Part shown: piece by piece, positions 18,063-26,444 of the stretch | Position numbering within the stretch: position 1 is the stretch's first letter | Layout of the letters: every line of letters starts with the position of its first letter | Origin: Bacillus canaveralius | Lineage (GTDB): Bacteria > Bacillota > Bacilli > Bacillales > Cytobacillaceae | Direction: 5' to 3' | Assembly (NCBI RefSeq): GCF_002860125.1 | Contig: NZ_PGVA01000026.1 | Location: 1-64,000 of the forward strand | Length of the DNA stretch: 64,000 nt | Program-made: the position numbers and the translations under genes | The notes under the pieces: model-generated | The model's database searches: none | What the model was told of the DNA's origin: nothing | The model's input: the letters and a program-made list of their open reading frames with translations, nothing else

Positions 18063-18118
18063 AATTTCCACCTCCTTAAGTAAACCCTTTTCTTTTATAC
18101 TATCATTTTTTGATTATT

Positions 18119-18457
18119 TTGAGTACTTATTCTAGTTGTTTAAGCGGATCAACTTTTTCCAAGTATCAAACTTTATATGAGTTAGCTAAAGATGTTAATA
18201 AAGACAATCCTCCTGCGATAGCTCCTGGGTTTTCAGGGATTACATTAGCTTATAATGCGAAATATCTTGAAGAAGTGGATGAAATTTTGAAGAAGGCAGA
18301 ATTAGCTGGCGCGGAAATAGAAAAAAGAGCCGACAAGAACAGATTGGGGCGGCTATGGCGGATATTTCACTGACCTTGATGCTACTATTGGGAAGTTGCA
18401 TACGGAGATGACTGGGAATTTGATGAATCTAATATGTTAGTTATTGAAGAACAGTAA
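18119..18457 (+). pseudogene. Frameshifted VOC-family (glyoxalase-like) gene
   Basis: Three reading frames together give one VOC protein C-terminal half. The first frame encodes NPPAIAPGFSGITLAYNAKY and a VDEILKKAELAGAEIEK helix. A shift near 18337 leads to TDWGGYGGYFTDLDA. A second shift near 18384 leads to YYWEVAYGDDWEFDES and a TAA at 18455-18457. In intact relatives these pieces are continuous (WGGYGGYF.DPDGY.WEVA). The N-terminal beta-alpha unit is missing. At least two indels and a 5' loss make it non-functional. Confidence 0.7.
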
Positions 18458-18477
18458 TCAGTTCACATGAAATACTT

Positions 18478-18509
18478 GACCCGCTTTGCTATATGCAGAG
18501 CGGGTCTTT
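18478..18509 (+). terminator. Hairpin after the VOC pseudogene
   Basis: GACCCGCT (18478-18485) pairs with AGCGGGTC (18499-18506), followed by a short TTTA tract. Confidence 0.65.
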
Positions 18510-18659
18510 ACTGATATGACAAGGGAGTGACATTGCTTTTTTCTTTTATAAAAAAACCAGAGTAAAGCTTGGGTGAACTTTATGAACAAAATTGATTTTA
18601 AGTTTTTTATGCTTTTTATTTAATTAATATTTAAAATAGTTTTAACTTTTGTAAAATTA

Positions 18660-18673
18660 AGAAAGCGATTACA
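18660..18673 (+). promoter_or_regulatory. Candidate cre (CcpA) operator upstream of tctC
   Basis: AGAAAGCGATTACA differs from the cre core TGAAAGCGATTACA at one base. It ends at the first base of the tctC ribosome site (AAAGGAGG, 18673-18680), well downstream of any promoter. CcpA bound there would act as a transcription roadblock, which fits catabolite repression of a di/tricarboxylate uptake operon. Confidence 0.65.
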
Positions 18674-18687
18674 AAGGAGGAATTTAA

Positions 18688-19719
18688 ATGTTTACACTAA
18701 AAAAAGTTTCAGGAATGATGCTCGCTTTCGCGTTGGTTGGTGCTTTGGGGGCATGCAGCAGCGATGAACCGTCGGCCAAGGTTCAAAGAAGTGAGGAGAA
18801 GACAGGCTATCCGAATAAGGCGATTACGGTGGTTGCCCCATCAGGAGCGGGAGGAGGCTGGGATTTAACGGCCCGTTCGTTTGCAAAAGTTTTAAGCGAA
18901 ACAAAACTGGTTGAACAGCCTATGACAGTAGAAAACAAACCGGGTGGCGGGGGTGCTGTCTTTATGGCGGAATATGCGACCCAGCAAGTACAAAATAACG
19001 ATATGCTATTTGTAAACTCACCGCCCATCATCATCAATAATCTAAAAAAAGAAGGAAACAGTCCATATGGCTACAAGAACACGACACCATTGGCGCAGCT
19101 TACGAAGGATTATGGAGCGATTGTTGTCAAAGCAGATTCGTCATTCAGTAATTTGGAATCTGTGCTGGCGGAAGTGAAAAAAGATCCTCAGAAACTTACA
19201 TTTGCTGGTGGATCTGCACCAGGATCGATGGACCACCTTGTATCCATTCTTCCAGCGTATGAATACGGAATTGATCCAACGAAGATTAAATATGTTTCTT
19301 ATGATGGCGGCGGCGAAGCAATCACTGCCTTGCTTGGCGGCAATGCGGATGTGATTGGCACGGATGCTTCAAGTGTCAAAGAGTTTTTAAAGGCGGGAGA
19401 TGTCAAGGTGTTGGCCGTCACTTCACCGGAACGGCTGGCAGGAGACTTTAAAGATATCCCAACAGCAAAAGAGCAGGGAATTGACGCGGAGTTTACAATC
19501 TGGCGCGGAGTATTCGGACCGGAAAAAATGTCTGAGGAAGCAAAAGCATATTGGGAAAAGACTATTGAGAAATTAGTAGACTCAAATGAATGGAAGACGG
19601 AAGTCGAAACACAGGGATGGGAGTTAGACTATAAGAACAGTGCAGACTTCAAGAAGTTTTTGGATGATCAGGAAAAACAAGTACAGCAACTGTTAGAAGC
19701 TCTTGGTATGGAAAAATAA
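18688..19719 (+). CDS. tctC: Tripartite tricarboxylate transporter substrate-binding lipoprotein
   Basis: Captures a carboxylate outside the cell and delivers it to TctA/TctB. 343 residues with a lipoprotein signal peptide; the lipobox LGAC puts the lipid-modified Cys at 23. The mature part is a TctC/BugD fold: ITVVAPSGAGGGWDLTAR near the start, the KPGGGGAV loop and a PGSMDH loop that bind the carboxylates in Bug-type proteins. AAAGGAGG lies seven bases before the ATG. First gene of tctC-tctB-tctA, separated from tctB by a hairpin that may set the higher dose of this subunit. Substrate (citrate, tartrate or other) not certain. Confidence 0.93.
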   Translation: MFTLKKVSGMMLAFALVGALGACSSDEPSAKVQRSEEKTGYPNKAITVVAPSGAGGGWDLTARSFAKVLSETKLVEQPMTVENKPGGGGAVFMAEYATQQVQNNDMLFVNSPPIIINNLKKEGNSPYGYKNTTPLAQLTKDYGAIVVKADSSFSNLESVLAEVKKDPQKLTFAGGSAPGSMDHLVSILPAYEYGIDPTKIKYVSYDGGGEAITALLGGNADVIGTDASSVKEFLKAGDVKVLAVTSPERLAGDFKDIPTAKEQGIDAEFTIWRGVFGPEKMSEEAKAYWEKTIEKLVDSNEWKTEVETQGWELDYKNSADFKKFLDDQEKQVQQLLEALGMEK

Positions 19720-19720
19720 T

Positions 19721-19750
19721 CATTTAAGGGGAACGTCCTCCCCTTAAATG
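19721..19750 (+). promoter_or_regulatory. Intercistronic stem-loop between tctC and tctB
   Basis: CATTTAAGGGG (19721-19731) pairs perfectly with CCCCTTAAATG (19740-19750) around a short loop. No T run follows, so it looks like a 3' stabiliser or processing hairpin and not a full terminator. Confidence 0.7.
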
Positions 19751-19823
19751 TCAACTGCGGTACACCTCACGCTATCATTAAAAAGTAGGAAGAGGAGTTT
19801 GCAACGAGCAGGGGGATAAACTT

Positions 19824-20276
19824 ATGGAGTTGAAATTTGATCGTGTTGCAGCCATTTTGTTTCTGGCTGTCGGAGTGCTTTTTATGATTGGAAGCAGGGG
19901 GATTGCGAGTTCGGCATATGGAAGTGTAGTAGGGCCTGATATTTTTCCGTTCTTTTTAGGACTATTGCTAGTTTTATTAAGTATCCGCTTGTTTTTTGAA
20001 GCAAAAGGTACCGCTTCACATGCGGAAAAACAGGAAAAAAGGGAATACAAGCCTTTTCTCATCATTCTTACAGCAACATTGCTGTATATTTTAACGTTGG
20101 AAACAATCGGGTATGTGATCACGACTTTTCTTTTTCTGTTTGTGTGCTTTCAGACAATGGAACGTACAAAGGTGATTTCATCCCTTATGATATCGGCCTG
20201 TTTTTCTGGGTTGGTCTATTACTTGTACGTTGAAGTGCTGAAAGGGACGCTTCCGGGGTGGCCTGTCTGGTTTTAG
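19824..20276 (+). CDS. tctB: Tripartite tricarboxylate transporter small membrane subunit
   Basis: 150 residues with four membrane helices, the standard TctB layout: a first helix (VAAILFLAVGVLFMIGS), the conserved GPDIFPFFLGLLLVLLSIRL second helix, a cytoplasmic basic loop, then two helices. It forms the membrane complex with TctA. The ATG follows GCAGGGGG. About 100 bases separate it from tctC. Confidence 0.9.
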   Translation: MELKFDRVAAILFLAVGVLFMIGSRGIASSAYGSVVGPDIFPFFLGLLLVLLSIRLFFEAKGTASHAEKQEKREYKPFLIILTATLLYILTLETIGYVITTFLFLFVCFQTMERTKVISSLMISACFSGLVYYLYVEVLKGTLPGWPVWF

Positions 20277-20297
20277 TATTGGAAGGGGGGATTGCTG

Positions 20298-21824
20298 ATG
20301 GGAACAATCGATTACTTAATTCAAGGTTTTCATACAGCATTCATTTGGTATAATTTGATTTTTGCGTTCGTCGGTGTGTTAATTGGGACTGCAGTTGGCG
20401 TTCTCCCGGGGATTGGCCCAATGAGCGGAGTTGCCTTGCTCATTCCCGTTACAGCTTCGATAACGGGAGGCCTGCCGCCGGAACAGGCTGCCACAAGTGC
20501 CATTATTTTGCTTGCCGGAGTCTATTATGGGGCCATGTATGGAGGTTCGACAACTTCTATTTTGCTAAACACACCAGGTGAGTCCTCTTCGGTCGTGACG
20601 ACATTGGATGGATACCAAATGGCGAAACAGGGAAGGGCAGGCAGCGCGTTATCAATCGCGGCTATTGGTTCATTCGTTGCGGGAATTTTTACGCTGGTGG
20701 CCTTAATTGGCCTGGCCAAGCCATTATCGAACGTAGCGCTGAAATTCGGCCCGGCAGAATATTTTTCCCTTATGCTCCTGGGACTTGCCGCTGTCAGTGG
20801 ATTAGCAGGGAAATCAGTCACAAAGGCGCTGATTATGACAGTTTCAGGATTGCTGCTTGGGACGATTGGCATTGATAATGTTTCAGGAATGGCACGTTTC
20901 ACCTTTGAAGTACCATGGCTGTACCAGGGCATAGAATTTCTGACGATAGCAGTAGGGTTGTTTGCGCTCGGAGAAGTCTTCAAGACAATCCTTGAAAAAG
21001 ATGAGGACAACGGTGAGGTTGCGAAAATTAATAATTTGCTTCCCTCTAAAGAAGAACTGAAGGAGTCGGCAGCACCCATTGCGCGCGGCTCTCTTTTAGG
21101 ATTTTTTATAGGGATACTGCCAGGTGCAGGTGCAACCCTGGCTTCTTTCTTCTCATATATCATGGAAAAAAAACTTTCAAAGAATCCAGCGAAATTTGGA
21201 AAAGGAGCGATTGCTGGTGTCGCAGCACCTGAATCAGCAAATAATGCAGCGTCCGGTGGAGCGATGATCCCATTGCTCACTTTAGGAATTCCAGGTTCAG
21301 GTACGACAGCAATCTTGATGGGAGCCCTGATGATGTACAATGTTCAGCCAGGTCCATTATTGTTCGAAGACCATCCGCAGGTCGCCTGGGGCCTGATAGC
21401 GAGCATGTTCATAGGAAACGTCATGCTGTTGATTCTGAACCTTCCGCTCGTCAAAGTGTTTGCAAAAATTATCCAGACACCAAAGCAATTTTTAATTCCG
21501 ATTATCATTGCCATTTCCATCTTTGGCGTCTATGCCGTCCAGGTGTCGACCAATGATTTGCTGCTATTGCTGGCGTGCGGTGTTCTGGGGTATTTTTTCA
21601 GCAAAAATGATTTCCCGATTGCTCCGCTTGTTCTTGGTCTTGTTTTAGGGCCCATGATAGAGAACAACCTTCGCAGAGCGTTGACCATTTCAAATGGGGA
21701 CTACGGAATTTTCTTTGACCGGCCGATTTCCCTTGCATTTCTTTTGGTAACCGCCCTCTGGCTTGTAGTACCAATGATTTTAAAAATGAGAGGCAAACAG
21801 GTCATCGTCAATGAAGAAGCTTAA
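20298..21824 (+). CDS. tctA: Tripartite tricarboxylate transporter large membrane subunit
   Basis: 508 residues, about twelve membrane helices. It contains the two hallmark glycine/proline loops: GTAVGVLPGIGPMSGVALLI near the N-terminus and FFIGILPGAGATLASFFSY in the second half, plus PESANNAASGG, all characteristic of TctA permeases. The ATG at 20298 follows AAGGGGGG by seven bases; a TTG six bases earlier is too close. A terminator follows, so the regulatory genes are a separate unit or rely on readthrough. Confidence 0.93.
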   Translation: MGTIDYLIQGFHTAFIWYNLIFAFVGVLIGTAVGVLPGIGPMSGVALLIPVTASITGGLPPEQAATSAIILLAGVYYGAMYGGSTTSILLNTPGESSSVVTTLDGYQMAKQGRAGSALSIAAIGSFVAGIFTLVALIGLAKPLSNVALKFGPAEYFSLMLLGLAAVSGLAGKSVTKALIMTVSGLLLGTIGIDNVSGMARFTFEVPWLYQGIEFLTIAVGLFALGEVFKTILEKDEDNGEVAKINNLLPSKEELKESAAPIARGSLLGFFIGILPGAGATLASFFSYIMEKKLSKNPAKFGKGAIAGVAAPESANNAASGGAMIPLLTLGIPGSGTTAILMGALMMYNVQPGPLLFEDHPQVAWGLIASMFIGNVMLLILNLPLVKVFAKIIQTPKQFLIPIIIAISIFGVYAVQVSTNDLLLLLACGVLGYFFSKNDFPIAPLVLGLVLGPMIENNLRRALTISNGDYGIFFDRPISLAFLLVTALWLVVPMILKMRGKQVIVNEEA

Positions 21825-21847
21825 GATTATTTATATTAAACTGCCGC

Positions 21848-21877
21848 AAAAAACTCCTTTTTTCAAGGGGTTTTTTT
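21848..21877 (+). terminator. Terminator of tctCBA
   Basis: AAAAAACTCCTT (21848-21859) pairs with AAGGGGTTTTTT, giving an A-tract/T-tract hairpin of the classic form. Confidence 0.85.
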
Positions 21878-21904
21878 CTATATGATTAAAAGAGAGGTGA
21901 TTGG

Positions 21905-23515
21905 ATGCGTTTACATACCAAACTAATGCTTGGAATCAGCATTGTGATTATCTTCCTGGGTGTGGTATATGAATATACTTTTAAAAACATCATGGAATCC
22001 AACCTTGAACATGATATAGGCACGAAAGCATTAGCAATTGCTGAAACGATTGCCAGTATGACGGAAATTGAACGGGCTTTTCAGTCAGAAAATCCCGCCT
22101 TTATCATCCAGCCGATCGCCGAAACAATACGGAAACAGGTCGGAGCAGAATTTATCGTTGTCGGTAATAGGGAGGAAATTCGCTATTCCCATCCAAACCC
22201 TGAGAGGATTGGACAAAAAATGGTGGGAGGAGATAATGGCCGTGTATTTAAAGGGAAATCGGTCATTTCAGAATCAACGGGCACTCTTGGACCGTCATTA
22301 AGGGGCAAAGCTCCGATCATGAGCGGGGATCAAGTGATCGGGGTCGTGTCTGTCGGGTATTTACAAACAGATATCGAAAAGGAAGTTTCAGCAATACAGC
22401 GTAAAATTTTTATCACTACAATGATCATTTTAGTAGGGGGGTTGCTCTCTGCTTTATTAATCTCTCTAAATATCAAAAGGGCGATTTTCGGACTCGAACC
22501 GAATGAAATTGCCTGGATGTATCAGGAAAAGCATGCAATACTGGAATCGATTCATGAAGGGATTATAGCCATCGATACTGCAGGCCGGATTACCGTTGTG
22601 AATGAGACAGCACACAGAATTATGAATATTCCAATTACCACCATTCTCCGTGGCCAAAGAATAGAAGACATCATTGAACATACTCATCTTCTTGATGTAG
22701 TCAGCTCAGGAAAAGCTGAATATGACCGTGAATTCATGATTGCCGGAGAGGTTTTTCTTGCAAACCGTGTCCCAATCTTAGATAAACACGGTGAAGTGAT
22801 TGGCGCAGTAGCAAGCATGAGAAATAAATCTGAGCTCTCATCTCTTTTACAGGAGCTATCCCATGTAAAGGCCTACGCCGAAGGGTTGCGTGCACAAACC
22901 CATGAGTATTCAAACAGGATGTACACCCTGCTTGGTTTGATTCAGCTAGGTTCCTATAAAGAAGCGATTGATTTTATCTCAAAAGAAGTAGATGTAGCCC
23001 AAGGATTCATTCGTTTCCTTATGAAAGAAATACCTGATCCTATACTGGCAGGGTTTATTTTAGGGAAGATCAGTTTGGCGAGCGAGCTAAAAATCAATTT
23101 TTCCGTAGACCGGGAGAGCAGTTTTACAGATGTTCCCGTCGACATAAGCAGGGACCAATTGGTCACAATTATTGGTAACCTGATTAATAACGCCTTTGAA
23201 GCTGTACGCGAGAATAGACTCGAAGACAAGAAAGTTTCTTTATTCCTGACGGACCTTGGCAAGGAGTTGATCATCGAGGTTGAAGATAATGGCGGGGGAA
23301 TAGCCATCGAAAACAACGGAAAAATCTTTCAGGAAGGGTTTACGACGAAAAACATACATGGCAACGCCGGGATTGGACTAAGCCTTGTGAACAACACGAT
23401 AGAAAGATTAGGTGGATCGATCAGCTTTTCTTCCAAGCTGGGAGAGGGAACGATCTTTACTGTTGCTATACCGAAAAAAGGAGGTAAACTAAATGAAGGA
23501 CAGCCGGAATATTGA
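21905..23515 (+). CDS. CitA/DctS-type sensor histidine kinase
   Basis: 536 residues. Membrane helices at about 7-26 and 166-190 enclose an extracytoplasmic PAS-like (Cache) sensor of about 140 residues with the family segment SHPNPERIGQKMVGGD, which senses di- or tricarboxylates. A cytoplasmic PAS domain (about 205-310) follows, then a SpoOB-type dimerisation helix with the phospho-acceptor His333 (QTHEYSNRM) and a HATPase domain with NNAFEAV, DNGGGI and GIGLSLV. Adjacent to tctCBA, so it most likely turns that transporter on. Its end overlaps the response-regulator gene. Confidence 0.92.
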   Translation: MRLHTKLMLGISIVIIFLGVVYEYTFKNIMESNLEHDIGTKALAIAETIASMTEIERAFQSENPAFIIQPIAETIRKQVGAEFIVVGNREEIRYSHPNPERIGQKMVGGDNGRVFKGKSVISESTGTLGPSLRGKAPIMSGDQVIGVVSVGYLQTDIEKEVSAIQRKIFITTMIILVGGLLSALLISLNIKRAIFGLEPNEIAWMYQEKHAILESIHEGIIAIDTAGRITVVNETAHRIMNIPITTILRGQRIEDIIEHTHLLDVVSSGKAEYDREFMIAGEVFLANRVPILDKHGEVIGAVASMRNKSELSSLLQELSHVKAYAEGLRAQTHEYSNRMYTLLGLIQLGSYKEAIDFISKEVDVAQGFIRFLMKEIPDPILAGFILGKISLASELKINFSVDRESSFTDVPVDISRDQLVTIIGNLINNAFEAVRENRLEDKKVSLFLTDLGKELIIEVEDNGGGIAIENNGKIFQEGFTTKNIHGNAGIGLSLVNNTIERLGGSISFSSKLGEGTIFTVAIPKKGGKLNEGQPEY

Positions 23516-24200
23516 AGTTTTGATCGTCGAGGATGACCTGAGGATCGCAGAAATCCAGAAGCGGTTTATTGAACAGATTGATGGGTTCCAAACGGTAGGG
23601 ATTGCGGCCAGTTACATGGAAGCAAAGAGCTTTATTGATATTATAAAACCGGATCTTCTTCTGCTGGATGTCTACTTTCCAGACATGAACGGGATCGATC
23701 TATTAAAAGAGACGAAGCAGCAAACAAAACAAATAGATGTCATCATGATCACCGCTACAAAAGAAATACATAAGGTTCAGGAGGCTGTTAGTATAGGAAT
23801 CTTTGATTACATCATCAAGCCTGTCGTTTTCGAAAGGTTTAGGCAATCCCTAAACCGGTATAAGGAATATCACACCAAACTTCATGAGCTAAGCAAAGAA
23901 AGTTTACTAGTCACACAGGAACAAGTGGACAAGCTTCTAAGGAAAGACATCGATGGTAGCGGAAGCGACAAATCGTTTTTGCCAAAAGGAATCGATCCGC
24001 TCACTTTGGATAAAGTATTAGAAGTCCTTGGCAAAGTCAATTCCGGTTTAACAGCCGAAACTGTCGCGAAAGAAATTGGGGTAAGCCGAACCACAGCGAG
24101 AAGATACCTTGAACATCTCATGTCTGAAGAAAAGGTCCAAGCCGATCTAGCTTATGGAACGGTTGGACGACCAGAGAGGGTTTATGTGGTAAAGGATTAA
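23493..24200 (+). CDS. CitB/DcuR-type response regulator
   Basis: 235 residues. The receiver domain carries acidic EDD at 13-15, the phospho-acceptor Asp59 (LLLLDVYFPD) and the conserved Lys in IIKPV. The C-terminal half ends with a helix-turn-helix (LTAETVAKEIGVSRTTARRY) typical of CitB/DctR regulators. Translated with a 23-base overlap with the kinase gene, using GGAGG just before its ATG. It presumably activates tctC transcription. I did not find a clear repeat operator in the AT-rich tctC upstream region. Confidence 0.92.
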   Translation: MKDSRNIEVLIVEDDLRIAEIQKRFIEQIDGFQTVGIAASYMEAKSFIDIIKPDLLLLDVYFPDMNGIDLLKETKQQTKQIDVIMITATKEIHKVQEAVSIGIFDYIIKPVVFERFRQSLNRYKEYHTKLHELSKESLLVTQEQVDKLLRKDIDGSGSDKSFLPKGIDPLTLDKVLEVLGKVNSGLTAETVAKEIGVSRTTARRYLEHLMSEEKVQADLAYGTVGRPERVYVVKD

Positions 24201-24395
24201 GATAGTAATAGCATCTTGGAATGCCGATGACTATCAATTCTAAGTCAATGTTCGTTTTTCAATTAAAGAATTGCTTTATGAAATTCATTCTATTAATAGA
24301 AAATAATAAATTATCACCAAAACATGTTATTTTATGCAGAGTTGTACAGCTTATAGGTTATAATTAAAAAAAAAACTAGGGGAATAAAGAAAAAG

Positions 24396-24748
24396 ATGAA
24401 TTCGATTGCTAGTGTTGGAAACTACTTAATAGTTAATGCAGAAGAAATAGCTGTTGAAATTGTTGAATATGTACTTGAAAAAATACATGCAGATATTCCT
24501 GACTGGGAATTAGCGAACTAAACATTGATTACTTAATTGTCGATTTTTCCGGAATTTTGAAAATTGACGCAGAAATTGCAGAATACCTATATCAAATCGA
24601 AAACGTTCTCCGTTTGCTTGGGCTACACACAATTGTGACAGGTCTACGGCCGAAATTAGCACAAACAGTCGTAATTGCAGGTATTGACATGTCATCTATT
24701 CAGACATTTGCTACGGTTAAGCAAGCACTGGAAAGTATAAAGCTGTAA
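24396..24748 (+). pseudogene. RsbR-paralogue gene with internal deletion
   Basis: The ATG at 24396 starts MNSIASVGNYLIVNAEEIAV, the usual N-terminus of RsbR-type stressosome proteins, but the frame stops at 24519-24521 after DWELAN. In another frame, from about 24522, the C-terminal STAS domain reads IDYLIVDFSGILKIDAEIAE and later TGLRPKLAQTVVIAGIDMSS, the RsbR STAS signature with the region phosphorylated by RsbT. About 150 central residues are missing. It is a deletion relic of a sigma-B stressosome gene. Confidence 0.75.
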
Positions 24749-24765
24749 ATATAATTTATAGCGGG

Positions 24766-24788
24766 GGTTGCTGCGGCAACTCTTTTTT
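24766..24788 (+). terminator. Terminator after the rsbR relic
   Basis: GTTGC (24767-24771) pairs with GCAAC (24776-24780), followed by TCTTTTTTT. Confidence 0.75.
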
Positions 24789-24934
24789 TCATTGAACACG
24801 AAAAAAACGAATAAATGTTATGTAAGGCATTGTTCTTTAAATACTTATAAGCTACTGTAAAACAAAATATTAGCCCTTGGTGAATGAAAGGGTAATAATA
24901 GAAGATGTATTTATCGAGGAAACAGGTGAATTAC

Positions 24935-26275
24935 ATGGCACAGCATGATTTTACGACTGGAAGCATCTATAAGCAGCTGATTGTTTTTTCAACACCGATT
25001 ATGCTGACAAATATACTGCAGGTTTCATATCAATTTATCGACAGTCTATGGGTCGGAAATCTCCTCGGGGCTAACGCACTTGGAGCCATCTCCGTATCCG
25101 CGACGGTTATTTTCACTGTCTTGTCTTTTATTATCGGGATTAACAACGCTTCATTGACGATCCTCTCCCAACAAAAAGGGAAAGACAGCGAAGAAGGTTT
25201 AAAAAATTATCTAAATGCGTTTGTTGTTTTGCAGACAATATTGTCATTAATGCTGGGTGCAATTGGGTTTGTATTTTCCAAAGAGATCTTGTTGCTGCTC
25301 GATACACCGGAACCAATGGTGGCTGAAGCGACATCCTATTTGCAAATCAATTTTCTTGGGATTTTATTTTTGTTCGGGTATAACTTTATTGGCACTGTGC
25401 TGCGGTCGCTCGGGGACAGCAAAACTCCGCTCTATTTCGTTGTTGTTGCTGTCGTCTTAAATGCAGTCCTTGATCCAGTTTTTATTAAAGTTTTCGGATT
25501 AGGAATTGACGGCGCTGCATACGCGACAATTCTATCCCAGGGAATTGCCTTCCTATACGGATTGGCTTATATTTTGCGTCTATGCCTGGCACCTTTTGCG
25601 CTTCCCAAAATTCCCCGAAGAGAAGAAGTTGGCATCATTCTGAAGCTTGGAATTCCTGCCGGGCTGCAAATGGTGGTTATCTCAGCAGGAGTGATGGCGA
25701 TCATGAGCGTAGTTAATTCACTGGGTGCTGATGTTGTCGCCGGGTTTGGAGCGGCGCAGCGGCTCGACAGTATCATCATGATTCCGGCGATGGCACTCGG
25801 TACAGCCGTCAACAGCATGGCCGGGCAGAATATCGGGGCTAATCGCTGGGATCGACTCCATAAAATCGCCCTATATGGGACGCTGTATAATCTAGCAGTT
25901 ATGTTTCTTATTTCTGCCGTCACGTTCCTGTTAGCACGTGTAAGCATCAGGCTGTTCATTCAGGAAGCAGCGGCCCTGGAGTTTGGGACCACATATTTGA
26001 AATTGGTTGCGTTTTTCTACCCGTTTCTTGGAATCAATTTTATCCTGAACGGTGTTGTCCGAGGCGCAGGAGCCATGTTCCAGGTGCTGATCTTAAACGT
26101 CATTTCCTTCTGGGTGCTTCGCTACCCTTTAACCTATTGGTTTGCCGGGATGTTCGGGGACAAAGGGATCGCATTGGGTATGGGTATAAGCTTTGTCATC
26201 AGCAGCATTATTGCGTATCTGTATTATAGATTTGGAAGATGGCGCAGGCAGGTAATTTTTAAAAAGAGTGAATAA
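24935..26275 (+). CDS. MATE-family efflux transporter (DinF/YpnP-like)
   Basis: 446 residues with twelve membrane helices. Family landmarks are STPIMLTNILQVSYQFIDSL in helix 1, the SVSATVIFTVLSFIIG helix 2, LRSLGDSKTP and the second-bundle AGQNIGANRWDR. This is a different MATE subgroup from the one at 8423: that protein is NorM-like. The ATG at 24935 follows AGGTGA; ten codons of upstream open frame are not needed. No regulator is adjacent, so the exported compound is unknown. Confidence 0.9.
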   Translation: MAQHDFTTGSIYKQLIVFSTPIMLTNILQVSYQFIDSLWVGNLLGANALGAISVSATVIFTVLSFIIGINNASLTILSQQKGKDSEEGLKNYLNAFVVLQTILSLMLGAIGFVFSKEILLLLDTPEPMVAEATSYLQINFLGILFLFGYNFIGTVLRSLGDSKTPLYFVVVAVVLNAVLDPVFIKVFGLGIDGAAYATILSQGIAFLYGLAYILRLCLAPFALPKIPRREEVGIILKLGIPAGLQMVVISAGVMAIMSVVNSLGADVVAGFGAAQRLDSIIMIPAMALGTAVNSMAGQNIGANRWDRLHKIALYGTLYNLAVMFLISAVTFLLARVSIRLFIQEAAALEFGTTYLKLVAFFYPFLGINFILNGVVRGAGAMFQVLILNVISFWVLRYPLTYWFAGMFGDKGIALGMGISFVISSIIAYLYYRFGRWRRQVIFKKSE

Positions 26276-26444
26276 AGGCTGGTAGGGCAGATACAGCACG
26301 GTTCATAAAGACTTAATCCTGCTTTTCAAAATGATCGTCATTGGGTATCTTAAAGGTATATATTTGCGAAGCGCTAAATCGAAGGGAAACAAAAACCCAA
26401 ACCTTCTTCAGGAAGAGAACAATAAACAAGCAAGGATGATAAAC

